Shown: piece after piece, positions 11,509 to 24,198 of the stretch
Layout of the letters: every line of letters begins with the position of its first letter
Numbering within the stretch: the first letter of the stretch is position 1
Origin: Cubamyces lactineus
Taxonomy: Eukaryota > Basidiomycota > Agaricomycetes > Polyporales > Polyporaceae
Reading direction: 5' to 3'
Length of the DNA stretch: 64,000 bases
NCBI GenBank assembly: GCA_022376465.1
Contig: JACDTU010000034.1
Location: forward strand, 104,902-168,901
Made by a program: the position numbers and the translations under genes
The notes under the pieces: generated by a model
Told to the model about the DNA's origin: nothing
Seen by the model: only the letters and a program-made list of their open reading frames with translations
Databases searched by the model: none

Positions 11509-13870
11509 GTCCGCGCCATTCCTCCACCTCCTCGGATTCCCATCGCTCGACACAACACTGGGCTCGATCTACTTGGGTACTGTCTTCGGGGTGATGTTCG
11601 CGCCTTACTACTTCAAAGTTACTTCGACTGGCTGAGCGAGTGTCCAGGTTGTACGGCCTAACAATTCATCAAGCGTACAGGTACTATAAGCTTTACCCTG
11701 ACGATGGGTGGCTCTATCCCAAAGGCATCGTAAGTCCCCACTATCTCCCTTCGCGTCACCGCCGGATTGATTTTAAACTGCTTGCTGCTCAAGGTGACAA
11801 TACTACTGTATGTTCTGCGACTACGCAAGCCTTGCTTGTACTGTCAGCTCATCTGTAACAATCCGCCTAAGGGCTTTCGAAACGTTACATACGATTATGT
11901 GGATGTATATCGGGTACGTCTACGAACGCTCGGCCCTCCGAGTCTCTGCTTCTGCTAACGCTACGTCAGGTATCGCTACTTGGTAATGGAGGCATTCAAC
12001 CTCCCTGGCATTCTGAGCTCCCATTGGTTCGTACCTCCGTAATTCTTGGGTACGGATCTGCGTCTGCATTCGAACGCTGACCTTTTGTTGGCCCGCAGGA
12101 CCATATCGGTGCGCATTGTACCCCGGCCACTAACCGACGAGCAATTCTTGAAACGCTAACGCATCTCTCTTACTCCTCAGTGCACTTTCCTCGTAACAGT
12201 GAGCGACATACCTCTTCTGTTTCGCCGACATGCATTGACACTATGTGTTAGTCATCCTCCGTTTTCATATGCCAGGTGTGAGTCGCACCAACGCCCGCCC
12301 CCGATCTAGCCTCGTCCTGATGAGATTCTTTCGCTGCTTGTATGCCAGCTTTTACACGTGCCGTGTATGGGGCTGTGAGTATAGCGATAGTCCCAACCTT
12401 CAATTGATGAAGCTGATAGTGATCAGTCGGACGGACGTCCCTCAGATGGTTTCTCATTCCCGCTGTGCGTACTACAAACCGGCATATTCCTCTTCAATCG
12501 GGATTTTAATGAAACCTTTACAGATAGCGTCAATGCTAGCTGGCCTTGGTATGTATCTTTCCAAGTGCCTCGTCCGGATTGTTCTTGATGCAGCCCGTTC
12601 ACAACAGCGTTCGCTTTTGGTAAGCGAAGGGCGGTTTAACGAGCTCCGTATGCTATACTCACCGGTTGGACGTGTGTCAGTTGCTAGTGCGAAGGCGTAT
12701 GTCGTGCCTCTTTTGTTGCGTTGTCTATTCGCCTTCACTGTGCTCACTGGAAACTCGAAACCCAGGTTTCTCATCGTCAAGAAAGTGACGGACTTGGATA
12801 AGATCAGCGTCAGCAATCTCCCTCTCGATCGCCCTAACTCAGCTCATGATGTCGCAGTGGATGGTATCCGTTGCGTACGGGTGCTCTGTCGCAAGCGACA
12901 TCATGCTGGCGGCCATCCTCATCGTTGTCTTCCTACGTTCACGAAGCGAGATCAAAGCCAACCGCACGTACGCTCTTGCACTCCTTCGCTCCATGGACGG
13001 CGCTGCTAACGTCTGAACATAGTACGGCATCAGTATTCAGCACTCTAATAATATACACAATCAACACTGGTGCGTCTGTTTCCGGGGACCCGTCTGGCAA
13101 CGCCTTCGGCGAACCCTGCTAGTGATTCAGATGGGCTTATATTGCTCCAATAGGGCTGCTCACGAGGTTGGTGATATGGACCTCAATCCTCCACCATTGT
13201 CTACGCGCTACTAACATTGGTTCGACAGTATCGTTAGCTTCATAGCTTTCCTCTTCGTGCGTGTGCTTCTTCGGAAGGAATCGCGTGCAGTTCTGACGAG
13301 GTGATCACGCTGAAGGGTCTGCTCCTACGTGGCAACCTCATCTATGCAGGTGTCAGCATTGTCGGAGCAAAGCGTACGTGTTTGGGCTTACACCGATCAA
13401 TCATGGGTAGCTCAGACTTATTCATAGTATACGCAAACTCTGTCCTCGCACTGTAAGCGCAGAAGTTCGTTCAGTGCACGTGTTTCGTTGTAACAAGGCC
13501 GCTGTCGACGCTAGACTGAACTCACGGAAAGACCTGCGAGGTCGCCTCGATAATGATAGTGGCTCTGTCAACCTGGGAGGGACACCGTCAAGCTCAAACA
13601 CGCCGCGTCCTGCTGGTCGAGCTGCGCGGCGAGGTCGACAAGACAGCCAGGTGGTCTCTTCGATACGCTGGGCATCGCAAGGGGTGAGTCCCGTCCAAAA
13701 ACGCATATGCCAATGTCGTCGTAGCTCTGATACGGAACTGAATGCCTTGATAGAACTCGGCGGTTCGGTCGCAGACGTCGATGATGAGTGGGATGAACTT
13801 CGCGTCCCCTTTGACCATAGATGAAGGCGGGCCGGAAATGGAAGAAGTTAGAGGAGAGCAGACGGTTTGA
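11509..13870 (+). CDS. DUF6534-like multi-pass membrane protein, copy D2
   Basis: Start ATG at 11509 (MSAPFLHLLGFPSLDTTLG) and the standard 22-exon layout of the array. The blocks found, in order, are LYGLTIHQAYRYYKLYPDDG; AFETLHTIMWMYIG; YRYLVMEAFNLPGIL; CTFLVT; SSSVFICQV then FYTCRVWG; SLRWFLIPA; VTDLDKIS; WMVSVAYGCSVASDIMLAA; STLIIYTINTGLLT; SIVSFIAFLF; NLIYAGVSIVGAK; YANSVLALLNSRKDLRGR. The last exon (AAC at 13769 onward: NSAVRSQTSMMSG) ends at TGA 13868-13870. Intron 1 has a weak donor, GTTCGC, and the charged C-terminal tail is shorter than in D3/D4. All frames remain open across the micro-exons. It is the first of three copies in direct repeat (D2-D4) with shared 5' flanks. Function is unknown; a seven-helix membrane protein is inferred. 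Confidence 0.75.
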
Positions 13871-15280
13871 GTCTGAATCGATGTCTCGGATGGGCATAGA
13901 CGATGACATGGACATTGCGTCTCATCCGTGCTAGTAGCCAAAAACCACCTCAAGAGCTCAGTATGACTTCTATTCAGGCAATTCCGAGTTCGAGCCCTAT
14001 AACTACGATAGCTCTATATGGCAGCCAAGCTGCTATAGGAGGCAAAGCAAGAATACGCCCTGTCCTTCGGTATGAGTCGAATCGCGTGTACTCCGTCGAG
14101 GACCGTAAGGAACGTTTGAGAGTTCAGATCGGGATCGGGAAGTCATTGGCTTTGGATTCAAACATAGACAAACAAATAGCCTCGCCTCTCCATTTTCCCC
14201 CGCCATTCCCCGCTCACGCCTCATTAAACTCGTTCCTTTGACTCTGCTACTTGATTCGCGTCTCTTTCGTTCTTACATAAAGAGTATCTCGAACGATGCG
14301 CGTTCACCCAGGCATGTTCCTCAACTTCAACCACGGTAAGCCAGTACTTCGCATCCCGGGCGCCTTGTCGCTCGACGCCAACCATAGGTATTCGCGTTTG
14401 CTAATCGCTACACTTGTGTCTATCCATACCGATATCCGTCGATCCTCAGGTGAGGTATTCTACAGTCATATCGAGCGCATGGCCACATCAAGCTTGAGTT
14501 TATGATGCACTGCCTCGTCATCTTCATACGGGCATTCTCAAGCGACTTCGTGCCTGCTCCATCTCGCCGCCGTCTTTGCCACAGGAAGACGGGTATCCGC
14601 TGCCCTGCCGGGAATACTCGCATAGTTTCTTAGTTACAGAAATAGGCGAACTGCGGCTTCTCGTGGTTGCCCTCGTGATCATCCGTTGAGCGTGGGCTAC
14701 TCTGGCAGCGTCTAGCAATGACTTCTATGGCTTCTCTTCGATGTCAACCGGACCACACCGTGCACAGTGGTGAAGACATGCAACTACTCCGACAACACAT
14801 CATATCCTATTGCAGGTACGCGAATGGCCACCCTACATGAACAACTATCCAGGGGCAATGCCCCGCCATATTCTTTAGCTCCTTACTATGCGGCCACTAC
14901 AGGAAGGTAGCACTTGGCTAGAGCTTGACTCGGGTACTTAATACGGTATCCCCTCTCTAGGTTCAGAACGAGTTTCATGGTTTCATCCTTCGTGCTTGTC
15001 AAATGTGGCTCGGTGATGTCCGTTTCCCATCGGCGAACATCAGGGGAGGTGTGTGCACGAGAAAGCAAGTTCCGAAGTTGTCCTAGCCTATCTTCTTGTC
15101 TTCCTCCTGCCAAATACTCGTCCGACCCCCGATGTGCGGTCGGGATAACACCCACGAGGTCTAGCCACAATCCACCTATTTACCCATGTGATGCATTTTC
15201 CCGCGCTCGCGATCGCCCTCGTGTCCCTCCTGCCCGACTGGTCCTGTCGCTAAGCACATCTTGCTCGAAAATTGCTGATA
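13871..15280. other. Intergenic between D2 and D3
   Basis: The first 300 bp contain the recurring ~50-bp motif (listed separately). The part from about 14.55 kb to the D3 start is homologous to the D4 upstream flank. No gene is recognised. Confidence 0.5.
14121..14180 (+). repeat. Recurring intergenic motif, copy 1
   Basis: The core reads GGATCGGGAAGtcATTGGCT then TTGGATTCAAACATAGACAA. Related copies lie near 26198, 33138, 36677 and 40601. Each is in the gap upstream of a plus-strand DUF6534-like gene (here about 1.1 kb before D3). It is not coding and not part of any visible transposon end. Confidence 0.55.
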
Positions 15281-17592
15281 ATGTCGACACTGAATCCTCT
15301 GCTTCAAGCCCTCGGGTTTCCCTCCCTCGCCACTACGCTTGGGTCGATCTATCTGGGGGTCACTATAGGAGTGATGTGCGTCTCGGTATTCACCGTAAAT
15401 TCGCAGCTGACGTAGTGGAACTGTGATTCAGGTTGTACGGTTTGACAGTCCATCAAGCATACAGGTACTACAAGCACTATCCTGAAGATGGACTGCTCTA
15501 TCCCAAGGGCATAGTACGTTCATCTACGGCTCTCATAGGTGATTGCTAAGCTGATATACGGGCCCCCATTCTCTGCAGGTTACGTTGATCCTGTAGGCCA
15601 CGCCGTACCCTGTCTCCCATCTTTCTGCGGCCTGTTAAAACTCTGCCATTCCGTTCAGGACGTTCGAAACCCTACACACGATGGTGTGGATGTATATCGG
15701 GTACGCCACTCAGGGCTCTGATGATACATGTTGCTCAATCGCTGCCTGCTGCTAGATATCGATATATGGTCAGCGAAGCCTTCAGCATCACTGAAACCCT
15801 AACCTCCCACTGGTTCGTATGGGACTTTGTCGCGTAAGTTTTCGTGGGCGTCTCTAATAGCGTCTGCTCGTAGGACCATCTCGGTGAGAATCGTCGTCTC
15901 CTCGCAATACGAACATACTGTATGCGAAATTCTGATACGTCTGGCTCATGCCGTAGGCTACCTTCCTTATAACGGTAAGTGGTATATACCTACCATCAAC
16001 CTTGTGAACGACGTACTGACGCGCAAGGGTAGTCGTTTTCCGTATACACATGTCAAGTGTGAGTACGCGCACGCGGACAGTCGAGTCACTAGTAGTACTA
16101 TCATTTGCTGACCAGACGCATGGTATTACCAGTTTTTATTGCTGTCGTATATGGACATGTCAGTATCTCATGAGTGTACCTAATTCGCCATCCTGACAAC
16201 GGCCCGGGGCAGTCGGTGCATCGTACTACAGATGGTTCCTTATCCCCGCAGTGCGTATGGTTTACCTGAACGCCCCCGTATCTACGAGTCTGACGCGTCT
16301 TGTCGTCTACAGATAGTGTCGATGTGTACTGGAGTCAGTGAGTCGCTGTCGACGTGATCGTTGCTTGTCTGGTCATTCATCACGGGCTACTTCATAGCGT
16401 TCGGCATAGGTGAGCACGGAGTGCGTAGTAAGCGTCGCTCGAGGTACTCAATGTGGCTGGAATGTTTAGTTGCTGGTGTCAAGGCGTGCGTGCCGCTGCT
16501 GCCTCGTCCGCATGTACGCTCATAATCAGCATCACAGGTTCCTCGTAGTCAGGCAGATTACCGATTTAGATAAAATCAGCGTAAGGCGTCATTTTAGAGC
16601 CTGTCTAGCTGGAGTTCACACATCGCTAGTGGATGGTATCTGTCGCATACGGCCTCTCCGTCTCAAGCGATATCATATTGGCGGGAATTCTTATCTTCAC
16701 GCTCTTGCGTATACGAAGGGAGTCCAAAGTACGCAGGTGCGTCAGTCAGCATGGCATGCATCAAGCAGCCCCGGCTCATCCACAAGTATAGTACGAGGAC
16801 TGTTCTCAATACTCTAATTATCTACACTATCAACACCGGTATGTGGCTACAATGGCGGTCTCATCACGCGTCGATTTGATTCGAGCCGCAAACAGGACTA
16901 CTCACGAGGTACATAACCCGGATCTACCAGGTCGTACGGGTAATACTGACGCGAGTGCGACAGCATCGTCAGTTTCTTTGCGTTTCTCTTCGTACGTCTC
17001 CCCCGTGCAGCACGTCCCATTTAGACGAGAACACTGACAAGTTGCACTTACCGAAGGCCATCGTGATCCGTGGAAACCTCATCTACGCGGGTGTGAGCAT
17101 CGTCGGCGCAAAGTGTGCGTACATCGCTCTCGTTCTTCGAACTTCCATTAGATTGACAGCCCAGGATATTTCCAGTGTACGCGAACTCCGTTCTGGCCCT
17201 GTGAGCTCTGGAGATTCTGTGCAACGACATAGATCCAGGGGGCTGACTTCCGTTCCCGCCGGATAGGCTGAACTCCCGGCGGTACCTCAATAACCGCCTG
17301 CAAGACGATTTCAGCTCGGCCAGTGTCAGCGTGGATATTTCGGAGACGTCTTCAACCTCGCAGCCTCCAATGTGTCCAGTTCATCCTCCCAGAGGACGAG
17401 CGCGGGACGAAACCTCGACAATTGTGTGGGCAGCTCGACAGGTGCGCGTTATCTCTTAGAGGGGGCGTCTGGTTCTGATGAGCAATCTTCTGGCTGCTCA
17501 TGTAGCAATCCACATTGATGTCGACCGTCAGCGCGAATATGAACTCCTATGCACTTCCGGGACTGGAAGAGGGGCCGAAAACGCATGTTTGA
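15281..17592 (+). CDS. DUF6534-like multi-pass membrane protein, copy D3 (reference copy)
   Basis: All 22 exons were placed with GT-AG introns and continuous frame, giving 347 aa. Exons: 15281-15375, 15432-15513, 15579-15592, 15659-15700, 15756-15812, 15874-15883, 15957-15974, 16033-16058, 16133-16158, 16213-16250, 16313-16337, 16398-16409, 16470-16485, 16538-16580, 16630-16736, 16792-16838, 16896-16908, 16964-16991, 17057-17114, 17176-17200, 17267-17441, 17506-17592. Eleven exons are under 30 nt. Protein blocks: TTLGSIYLGVTIGVM; LYGLTVHQAYRYYKHYPEDG; TFETLHTMVWMYIG; FYCCRIW; RWFLIPA; WMVSVAYGLSVSSDIILAG; NTLIIYTINTGLLT; NLIYAGVSIVGAK; YANSVLALLNSRRYLNNR. The C-terminus is polar, Ser/Thr-rich and probably cytosolic. 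The family (DUF6534) is of unknown function; about seven hydrophobic helices are visible by eye. Confidence 0.85.
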
Positions 17593-18518
17593 ATACTCCC
17601 GGACTCGCTATGGTCTCCTGTGTGCATCGCAAGGCAGACAGTAGCACTACGCCTGGGGCTCGCTTCGGACTGACATACCATGTGTTGTGGTCTAGGCTAA
17701 TACACAAATGACTAATGAGTATAACGAGGCTCCGTCCAGGATGACTACTGTCTTCTGGTGACATAGTCCCTCCACCATTCCAACTTGAACGACGTCTTTG
17801 CCACACGAAGATGGCCTCTCACCATAAGGACAGAAATATCCCTGGTCTCGAATCAGCAACGGAAATAGGTACAATACGACATCTTGCGGCGGCCAACCTC
17901 ATGATCATCCCTTTGGCAGCGTCTGGCTGGCTTCGAGTTCTATCGCTTCCCTTCGACGTCAATCAGACCACATCTTACCCAGCGCTGGTGGGAATTCGCA
18001 TCGACTCCGACGACACATCGCACCCTATCGCCGAGATGCGAACGACCATCGAGTATAGAGCCGTGCCCCGTAGCTGTGCGTCGCTGTCCGTGTGGCCTCT
18101 CCTCCCTAGGCGATCATCACAGAAGGGCAGCACTTCGTCAGGGCTCGGGTCGGGTACTCGATGCGACATCTACATCCCCTTCTCTGGACCCCGAAAGAGT
18201 TCGGCGACAGTTCCATGCATCCCGTCTGTCAACTGTGGCTCGGTAATCCGTTTCTCGCCGGGGTGTATCACAAGAGGCATGTGCACTAGGAGGAGACCAA
18301 CTCCCGAAGCCGTCCTAGTCTACCTTCGTGTATTCCTCCCGCCAATTGCCCACCCGAGCCCCTGATGTGCATTCGGAACAACACATGCGAGTTCTGCCCA
18401 TAATTCACCTATAAAACATACGGCGCGCGTTCCCCGTGTCTGCGATCGCCCTCGTGCCCATTCTGAGGCTAAACTGACCCCGCAGCGTGAGGCTTGCTCG
18501 TTCGATCGATCCTGAAGG
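17593..18518. other. Intergenic between D3 and D4
   Basis: This is mostly the duplicated 5' flank shared with D3 and, more weakly, D2. The first ~80 bp downstream of D3 resembles the sequence downstream of D4 (GTAGCAC-ACGC...GCTCGCTTCGGAC in both), so the duplicated unit covers both flanks. No gene is seen. Confidence 0.55.
18410..18416 (+). promoter_or_regulatory. Putative TATA box of D4
   Basis: TATAAAA lies about 105 nt upstream of the D4 ATG inside a flank shared with D2 and D3. The D3 counterpart has drifted to TATTTA. Confidence 0.55.
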
Positions 18519-20875
18519 ATGTCAACCCTGGGCCCTGTGCTCCATCTCCTTGGGGTACCCTCCCTCGCCACTACGCTTGGGTCGATATATCTCGGGGTGA
18601 CTATAGGACTGATGTACGTCTCTAGTACTTGCGACGGGCGCTCGCAACTCACAGCCCTACTATGATAATCCAGGCTGTACGGCCTCACAGTTCATCAGGC
18701 GTACAGGTATTACAAGCATTATCCCGAGGATGGGTTACTTTATCCCAAGGGCATCGTGCGTTCACCCCTGCCCCCTAGGTCACTATCAAGCTGATATCTT
18801 CTTTCTCATGACGCGCAGGTCACTTTGGTCCTGTAAGCCTGAAGTCTCGTCTCGTCTCATCCTCGATCCCACTGCTCCCTGATACATCTCGCTCTCAAGA
18901 GTGTTCGAGACTCTGCATACAGTCGTGTGGATGTACATCGGGTAGGCTAGTCAGGACTTCCCCCACGCCGCGTCCTGTTCGTTTACCGTTTCCCAGATAT
19001 CGATACTTAGTCAGCGAAGCCTTCAACATCACTGGAGAACTGAGCAACCATTGGTACGTACTGAGATCGCCACTCGATTCATCGGCAATGATGTGATTAT
19101 TGCTCCTGGCTGACACTTCAATGGGCTGTAGGACCGTATCTGTGAGTGTTGCTACCCGCCTTGCCCGGGGAACATGACAAGCACTGACGCGCCTGCATCG
19201 TGTCGTAGTGTACCTTTCTCGTCACGGTCAGTGGAATATGTCTATTCCCTTCGCTACGGTCAACACGTTGACGTTTATATATAGTCGTTTTCTGTCTACG
19301 CATGTCAGACGTGAGTACGAACCATCGGACTATCCGGTGCTATCCCACTGATGGTTCTCATGGTCACTCAGCTTCTATTGCTGTCGTATCTGGAACTGTG
19401 AGTATCGCGATACTCGCCCGGAGTCGTAATGCTGACCACCAGAAGTTGGCGCATCGTACTACAGATGGTTCCTGATCCCTGCCGTACGTATGACCCGTGC
19501 TTCACGATGAGTACGTGATCTGAAAGAGCATACTTGCAGATTGTATCGATGTGCACTGGACTTTGTGAGTCCCGTGCGGCATGCTTCGTGATTGTCTGAG
19601 GGACGACGCCGCTCATGCCAAATCTTGATATAGCATTTGCCATCGGTGAGTCATTGCAAACGCGTAATAGGCGTCGTTCGGAGTGCTAACCAAACCGCAA
19701 CTATCTAGTTGCCGGCGTAAAGGCGTACGTCTCGCCTACCAGCTCCATTGTAACATTTCCTTCACGATCAAATAGGTTCCTCATCGTCGAGCGGATTATC
19801 GACCTAGACAAGATCAGCGTGAGTATCCCTTTATGCCCCTCGGCTCTTCGCTCACTGGCGGATTTTGTGGTAGTGGATGGTCTCTGTCGCGTACGGGTTC
19901 TCCGTGTCGAGTGATATCATCCTGGCGGGGATCCTTATCTTCACGCTCTTGCGTATACGACGGGAGTCCAAGGTTCCCAGGTGCGTCTTAATAACATGGT
20001 ATGCCCAAGGACCCTTTCCCTTACCTACCGACACAGTACAAGGACCGTTTTGAATACTCTGATTATCTACACCATCAACACCGGTATGTCGATGCCATAG
20101 GTTTCACAAACGGTCATGACTGACATGATCATCTTTTTGCTAGGCCTGCTCACCAGGTATCATGATCGAGACCAGACGTACGAGTGTGTGTAAATACTCA
20201 CACAAGCTCGATAGCATCGTCAGCTTCTTTGCTTTCCTCTTCGTACGTCCATCTGTAGCCGATCGTTCGGCCCCGAGAAGACAGCTGACGGCATGCACCG
20301 GCATCGTACTCCAGGCGATCGTCCTGCGCGGAAACTTCATCTACGCTGGCGTCAGCATCGTCGGGGCGAAACGTGCGTATGCCGGCGCTCTCACAGTGCG
20401 CGTCCCCGACATCCCGCTTACCGTTCCGAATGCCCTTAGTATACGCGAACTCCGTCCTTGCCCTGTACGTTTCCACCATGCCGTAGGTACTGGCAGGCCG
20501 CGTTGCTCATCCCCTCCGCAACAGGTTGAATTCACGGCGGTACCTCAACAACCGCCTGCAGGACGACTTCAGCTCAGTCAGCATGGGCAACTCTGAGACG
20601 TCTTCGACCTCGCAGCCCTCGGCGTGCCCGCCTCGTCCTCCTCCGAGCCGACGTCAAGCCCGAGACGAGACCTCGACTATCGTGTGGGCAGTGCGACAGG
20701 TACGTGCCGTCCGTTTGCCAAGACGCTTTCATATATGGTGTAGCATGGTCTAATGGACACTGGGCTGGCGGTCGACGGTCTACGATAGCAATCGACGGTC
20801 ATGTCGAGCGTCAGTACCCAGATGAACTTCGCTGCGCCTTCGGGTCTGGAAGGGGAGCCGGACACGCAAGTCTAG
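18519..20875 (+). CDS. DUF6534-like multi-pass membrane protein, copy D4
   Basis: ATG at 18519 (MSTLGPVLHLLGVPSLATTL) opens the same 22-exon structure as D3, its closest relative. Micro-exons are 14 nt (VTLVL), 10 nt, 18 nt (CTFLVT), 26 nt (SFSVYACQ), 26 nt (FYCCRIWN), 25 nt, 12 nt, 16 nt (VAGVKA) and 13 nt. Longer blocks are VFETLHTVVWMYIG, FLIVERIIDLDKIS, WMVSVAYGFSVSSDIILAG, NTLIIYTINTGLLT, SIVSFFAFLF, NFIYAGVSIVGAK, YANSVLAL and LNSRRYLNNRLQDDFSSVS. The last exon begins QSTVMSSVSTQMNF and ends at TAG 20873-20875. Exon 4 uses a CTCAAG acceptor and exon 10 an AAG acceptor rather than CAG. The gene faces D5 tail to tail. No defect is seen. Confidence 0.82.
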
Positions 20876-21644
20876 CGGACTCTCGAATCCGCTTGGTGGA
20901 TGGCCTCCTGTGTACATTGTACTTCTTTTTATAATGGACGGTAGCACGACGCGTAGTGCTCGCTTCGGACCGCCGTGGGTTGAGGTGTTTTTGCGGATGT
21001 GTACAATGTCGACTGTTGTTCGATATATTGAGGCTTCGTTAACCGTGATTGGAACTGGAGCCATTCTCATCTGGACGTGAAGGCGAGGCTGGTGAAACAC
21101 GCTGGACACGGACGCGTCGCAGAGATTTAGGCAGGACGTAGGACGGCAGGGCATTCTCCAGTCTGTCGTACAACCTGCGCGCGCGGCACAGGAGGCACAG
21201 TCAAGACCCTGGAAGGTCTGAACGGACGCGTGTCATTGGGCGTATGTGTATACACGCTGAGTCAGCAAGCGGCAAAAGCACAAGGAGCCAGAAGGTCGTG
21301 AGCCGTCCCTGTGGGAAGGTGCGATATCATGAACGTGCACCATGCGTTACAACGTCATATATCATCCCTGAATATCTGGGAGCGGTCGAGGTGGATAGAG
21401 CATTGCGTTCGCCATGCAATGTATCCGCGGAGCACCAAGCACCACATTTCATGAGCCATGTCATCGTGCAGACCATCCACGTCGGGCTGTCTGGAGACGA
21501 AGCAACACCACCGAGGTTAGATGCGCCCAGAGAAGTGCACGTCCATTCTATCCACTCCAACTCACCTTTAGCCTGAGCGCGACGTCCGAGTCCACACCAC
21601 CCTCTCCACACCAGCGAACGACGCTCCACGTAGTCCGCAGACGA
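20876..21644. other. Convergent intergenic region between D4 and D5
   Basis: The first 100 bp keeps the 3' flank similarity to D3. The rest (about 0.65 kb) shows no gene, repeat or motif that I can name. Confidence 0.45.
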
Positions 21645-24198
21645 CTACGCCGCGTCCTCAGCGTCGACGTGTGCATCCACCTCAGCAGGGGTCGCCGACC
21701 CGCGCTCCGACTCCTCAGGGATCGCGCTGCTCGTGATCTGCCCCGTCGGTACACCGCCACCACCACCACCACCACCACCACCACCACCGCCGCCGCCGCC
21801 GCCGCCCACTCCCGACTCGGACACCTGCGACATGAACGTCGAGCGCTGCCCGCACAGCAAGCCATCAGCACCATCCTGCATCCCGCACCCATACACGGAG
21901 CTCCCCCCAGCACCCAGCACCCGGATGAGGGCGGACGGGGCGAACGACGCACCTGATGCACCGCCCAGACGATCGTCGACGTCTCCTCGCGCGGCCGTCC
22001 CCCGCGCACAGGGGGCGCCTGGCGCATACGCGCCGGGCGCGGGGGCGACGCTGCGCCGCTCGACCCGGACTCGGACCCGGAGGTGTCGGAGCCCATGAGG
22101 CTGACGGAGGTGAAGTCGTCTTGGAGGCGGTTGTTCAGGTACCGCCGGGAGTTGAGCCTGTGCGTTAGGGGTGTTAGGCGACAGGTGCTATGTATGCTTT
22201 GGGCTCGGTGATTGTGGGACGTACAAGGCGAGCACGGAGTTGGCGTAGACTGTGTGCGCGTCATCGGGGCATGCTGTCAGATTCCGTCTCGTGGTTGAGC
22301 GAGGGAGAACGTGGACGTACGCTTCGCTCCGACGATGCTGATGCCGGCGTACACAAGGGTTTGCCGGTTGACGATGGCCTGTGTAGTCGTGGTCGCGGGA
22401 ACTTGTCAGAGACGGCGTGCTGCTACTCTGACTCTGATGTAGGATACGTACGAAGAGGAAAGCGAAGAAGCTGACAATGCTGTCGGGACGGCATTGGTGT
22501 GATGCTTTATTAGGGTGTACCGGGAGATGGCAAGTCGTACCTTGTGAGCAAACCTGGGCACAGATTGCGTTCGGCGTGAGTATAGCGTGGGACACCGAAG
22601 AAGCCCAAGGAGGAGCAGAGACGTACCGGTGTTGATAGTATATATGATCAACGTCTTGAGCACCGTCTTCGTACTATCGAGCAATCGCGAGTCAGAGAAC
22701 GTTCTTCAAGAGGCCCACCGCGGTGGAAGTACGAAACGTCGCACACCTCCTGATCTTCGACTGACTACGGACCCGGAGAAGGGCAAAGATGAGGATGCTG
22801 GATAGGACGATGTCGCTCCCCGCAGAGAGCCCGTACGCGACGGACACCATCCACTGAGGGTGGCCGTGTGAGGGCGGATTACACGCAGACGAATGAGGGA
22901 TACTGACGCTGATTTTGTCTAGGTCGGTCAGGACCTTTACGATCCGGAACCTTGGGACAGGTGTGTCAGCATGAACATGAAACAGGCGTAAGGAGATCGG
23001 GCTGGACGTACGCCTCTACGCCAGCAACTGGACACAGGTGAATCGCGAGTGTGGTGAGCGTCGCGAGCGGATACCACGCTGTTTATGACTCACCGATACC
23101 GAATGCTGTCAAGCGAGAAGATCAGATTGAGAATGCTATTCATGATGCCAAGGTACGTACTGACGGCCACACACATAGGCACGACCTACAGACGAGAGGT
23201 GTCAGTCACTGCGCGGTGCAGAGCGCCTCCTTGGTCTACGCACGGCAGGGATGAGGATCCATTTATAGAAAAACGCGCCGACTGTATGTGGTTTCCGCGT
23301 CAGAACGTGTGTGCATTCCTTGACCACACGGATATGCTGACTCACAGTTGTAGACACGACAGCAATAGAAGCTGGATCCGGGGATACGGGATGCGGGATA
23401 GGAGATCTGGGTTAGAACATAGTGCGATGGAGGCGGTCGTGCCCATCTTTGACTCACACTTGACACGCGAAGACAGACAGAGACTATGCTCAGCGGTGTG
23501 AGTACCACGGTAGCATACGAGAGTATGGGCACTTCGTGCTCACAGTGATGAGGAAGGTTGACTATTCAGCCATCCCGCTTGATCAGTGCTGCGAACTTGC
23601 CCAGTATTGAGTCGCCTCTCACCGGAATCGTCCTATGATGTATCCCGAGTGTTGAGCAGCAGTACCGACATGGCAGTCGCTACTACAATACGTACCAATG
23701 CGAGTTCAAGATGTCAGGAAAGTTGAACGCTTCGAATACCATATACCGATAGCTACCCGAGTTTAGCTGGGCGCTCGAACGAGGGAACCTGGTCGCTTAC
23801 CCGATGTACATCCATACTATTGTATGCAGTGTTTCAAGTAACCTGTGCCATCGTATCCCAATGAGGAGAGGTTGAGCATGGACGGCGGGAGCCTTTCCGT
23901 ACGTACAAGATAATCGTGACCTGGCGTTGATCCTTTTTAGCCAATTCACTGACAATGTGAATGTCTCTGACGTACGAGGCCCTTGGGATACAGCCACGGA
24001 TCTTCAGGGTAGTGTTTGTAGTACCTGTACGCTTGATGTAATGTCAGGCCGTACAACCTAGGAAAACATGTGCAATTAGCTGTTGATCGAGAGAGAGCGG
24101 ACGAAGACGTACATCATGCCTAGAGTCACCCCGATGTAGATAGGGCCAACAGAGCCTAGCTGAGGTATCCCGAGCAGGTGGAGCAGAGGCGAAGACAT
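21645..24198 (-). CDS. DUF6534-like multi-pass membrane protein, copy D5, with polyglycine tail
   Basis: Read on the minus strand from ATG 24198 (MSSPLLHLLGIPQLGSVG) to TAG 21645-21647 in 22 exons. Blocks: LYGLTLHQAYRYYKHYPEDP; LLETLHTIVWMYIG; YRYMVFEAFNFPDIL; STFLIT; FYCCRVYN; FYKWILIPA; VAGVEA; VLTDLDKIS; WMVSVAYGLSAGSDIVLSS; KTLIIYTINTGLLT; SIVSFFAFLF; YAGISIVGAK; YANSVLAL; LNSRRYLNNRLQDDFTSVS. The family core is ordinary. The C-terminal tail is longer than in its relatives, GC-rich and contains 18 consecutive glycines encoded by (GGC)6(GGT)10GGC GGT at about 21755-21808. It then ends in an acidic segment (AEVDAHVDAEDAA). Inserted between two groups of plus-strand copies, so the array includes at least one inversion. 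Confidence 0.82.

Noticed and set aside
12245..13009. A 254-codon unspliced plus-strand frame inside D2
   Set aside because: It runs across several D2 exons and introns; the family residues appear only when the introns are removed and in other frames.
21733..22098. Plus-strand proline-rich frame
   Set aside because: Poly-proline is just the opposite strand of the D5 polyglycine repeat.
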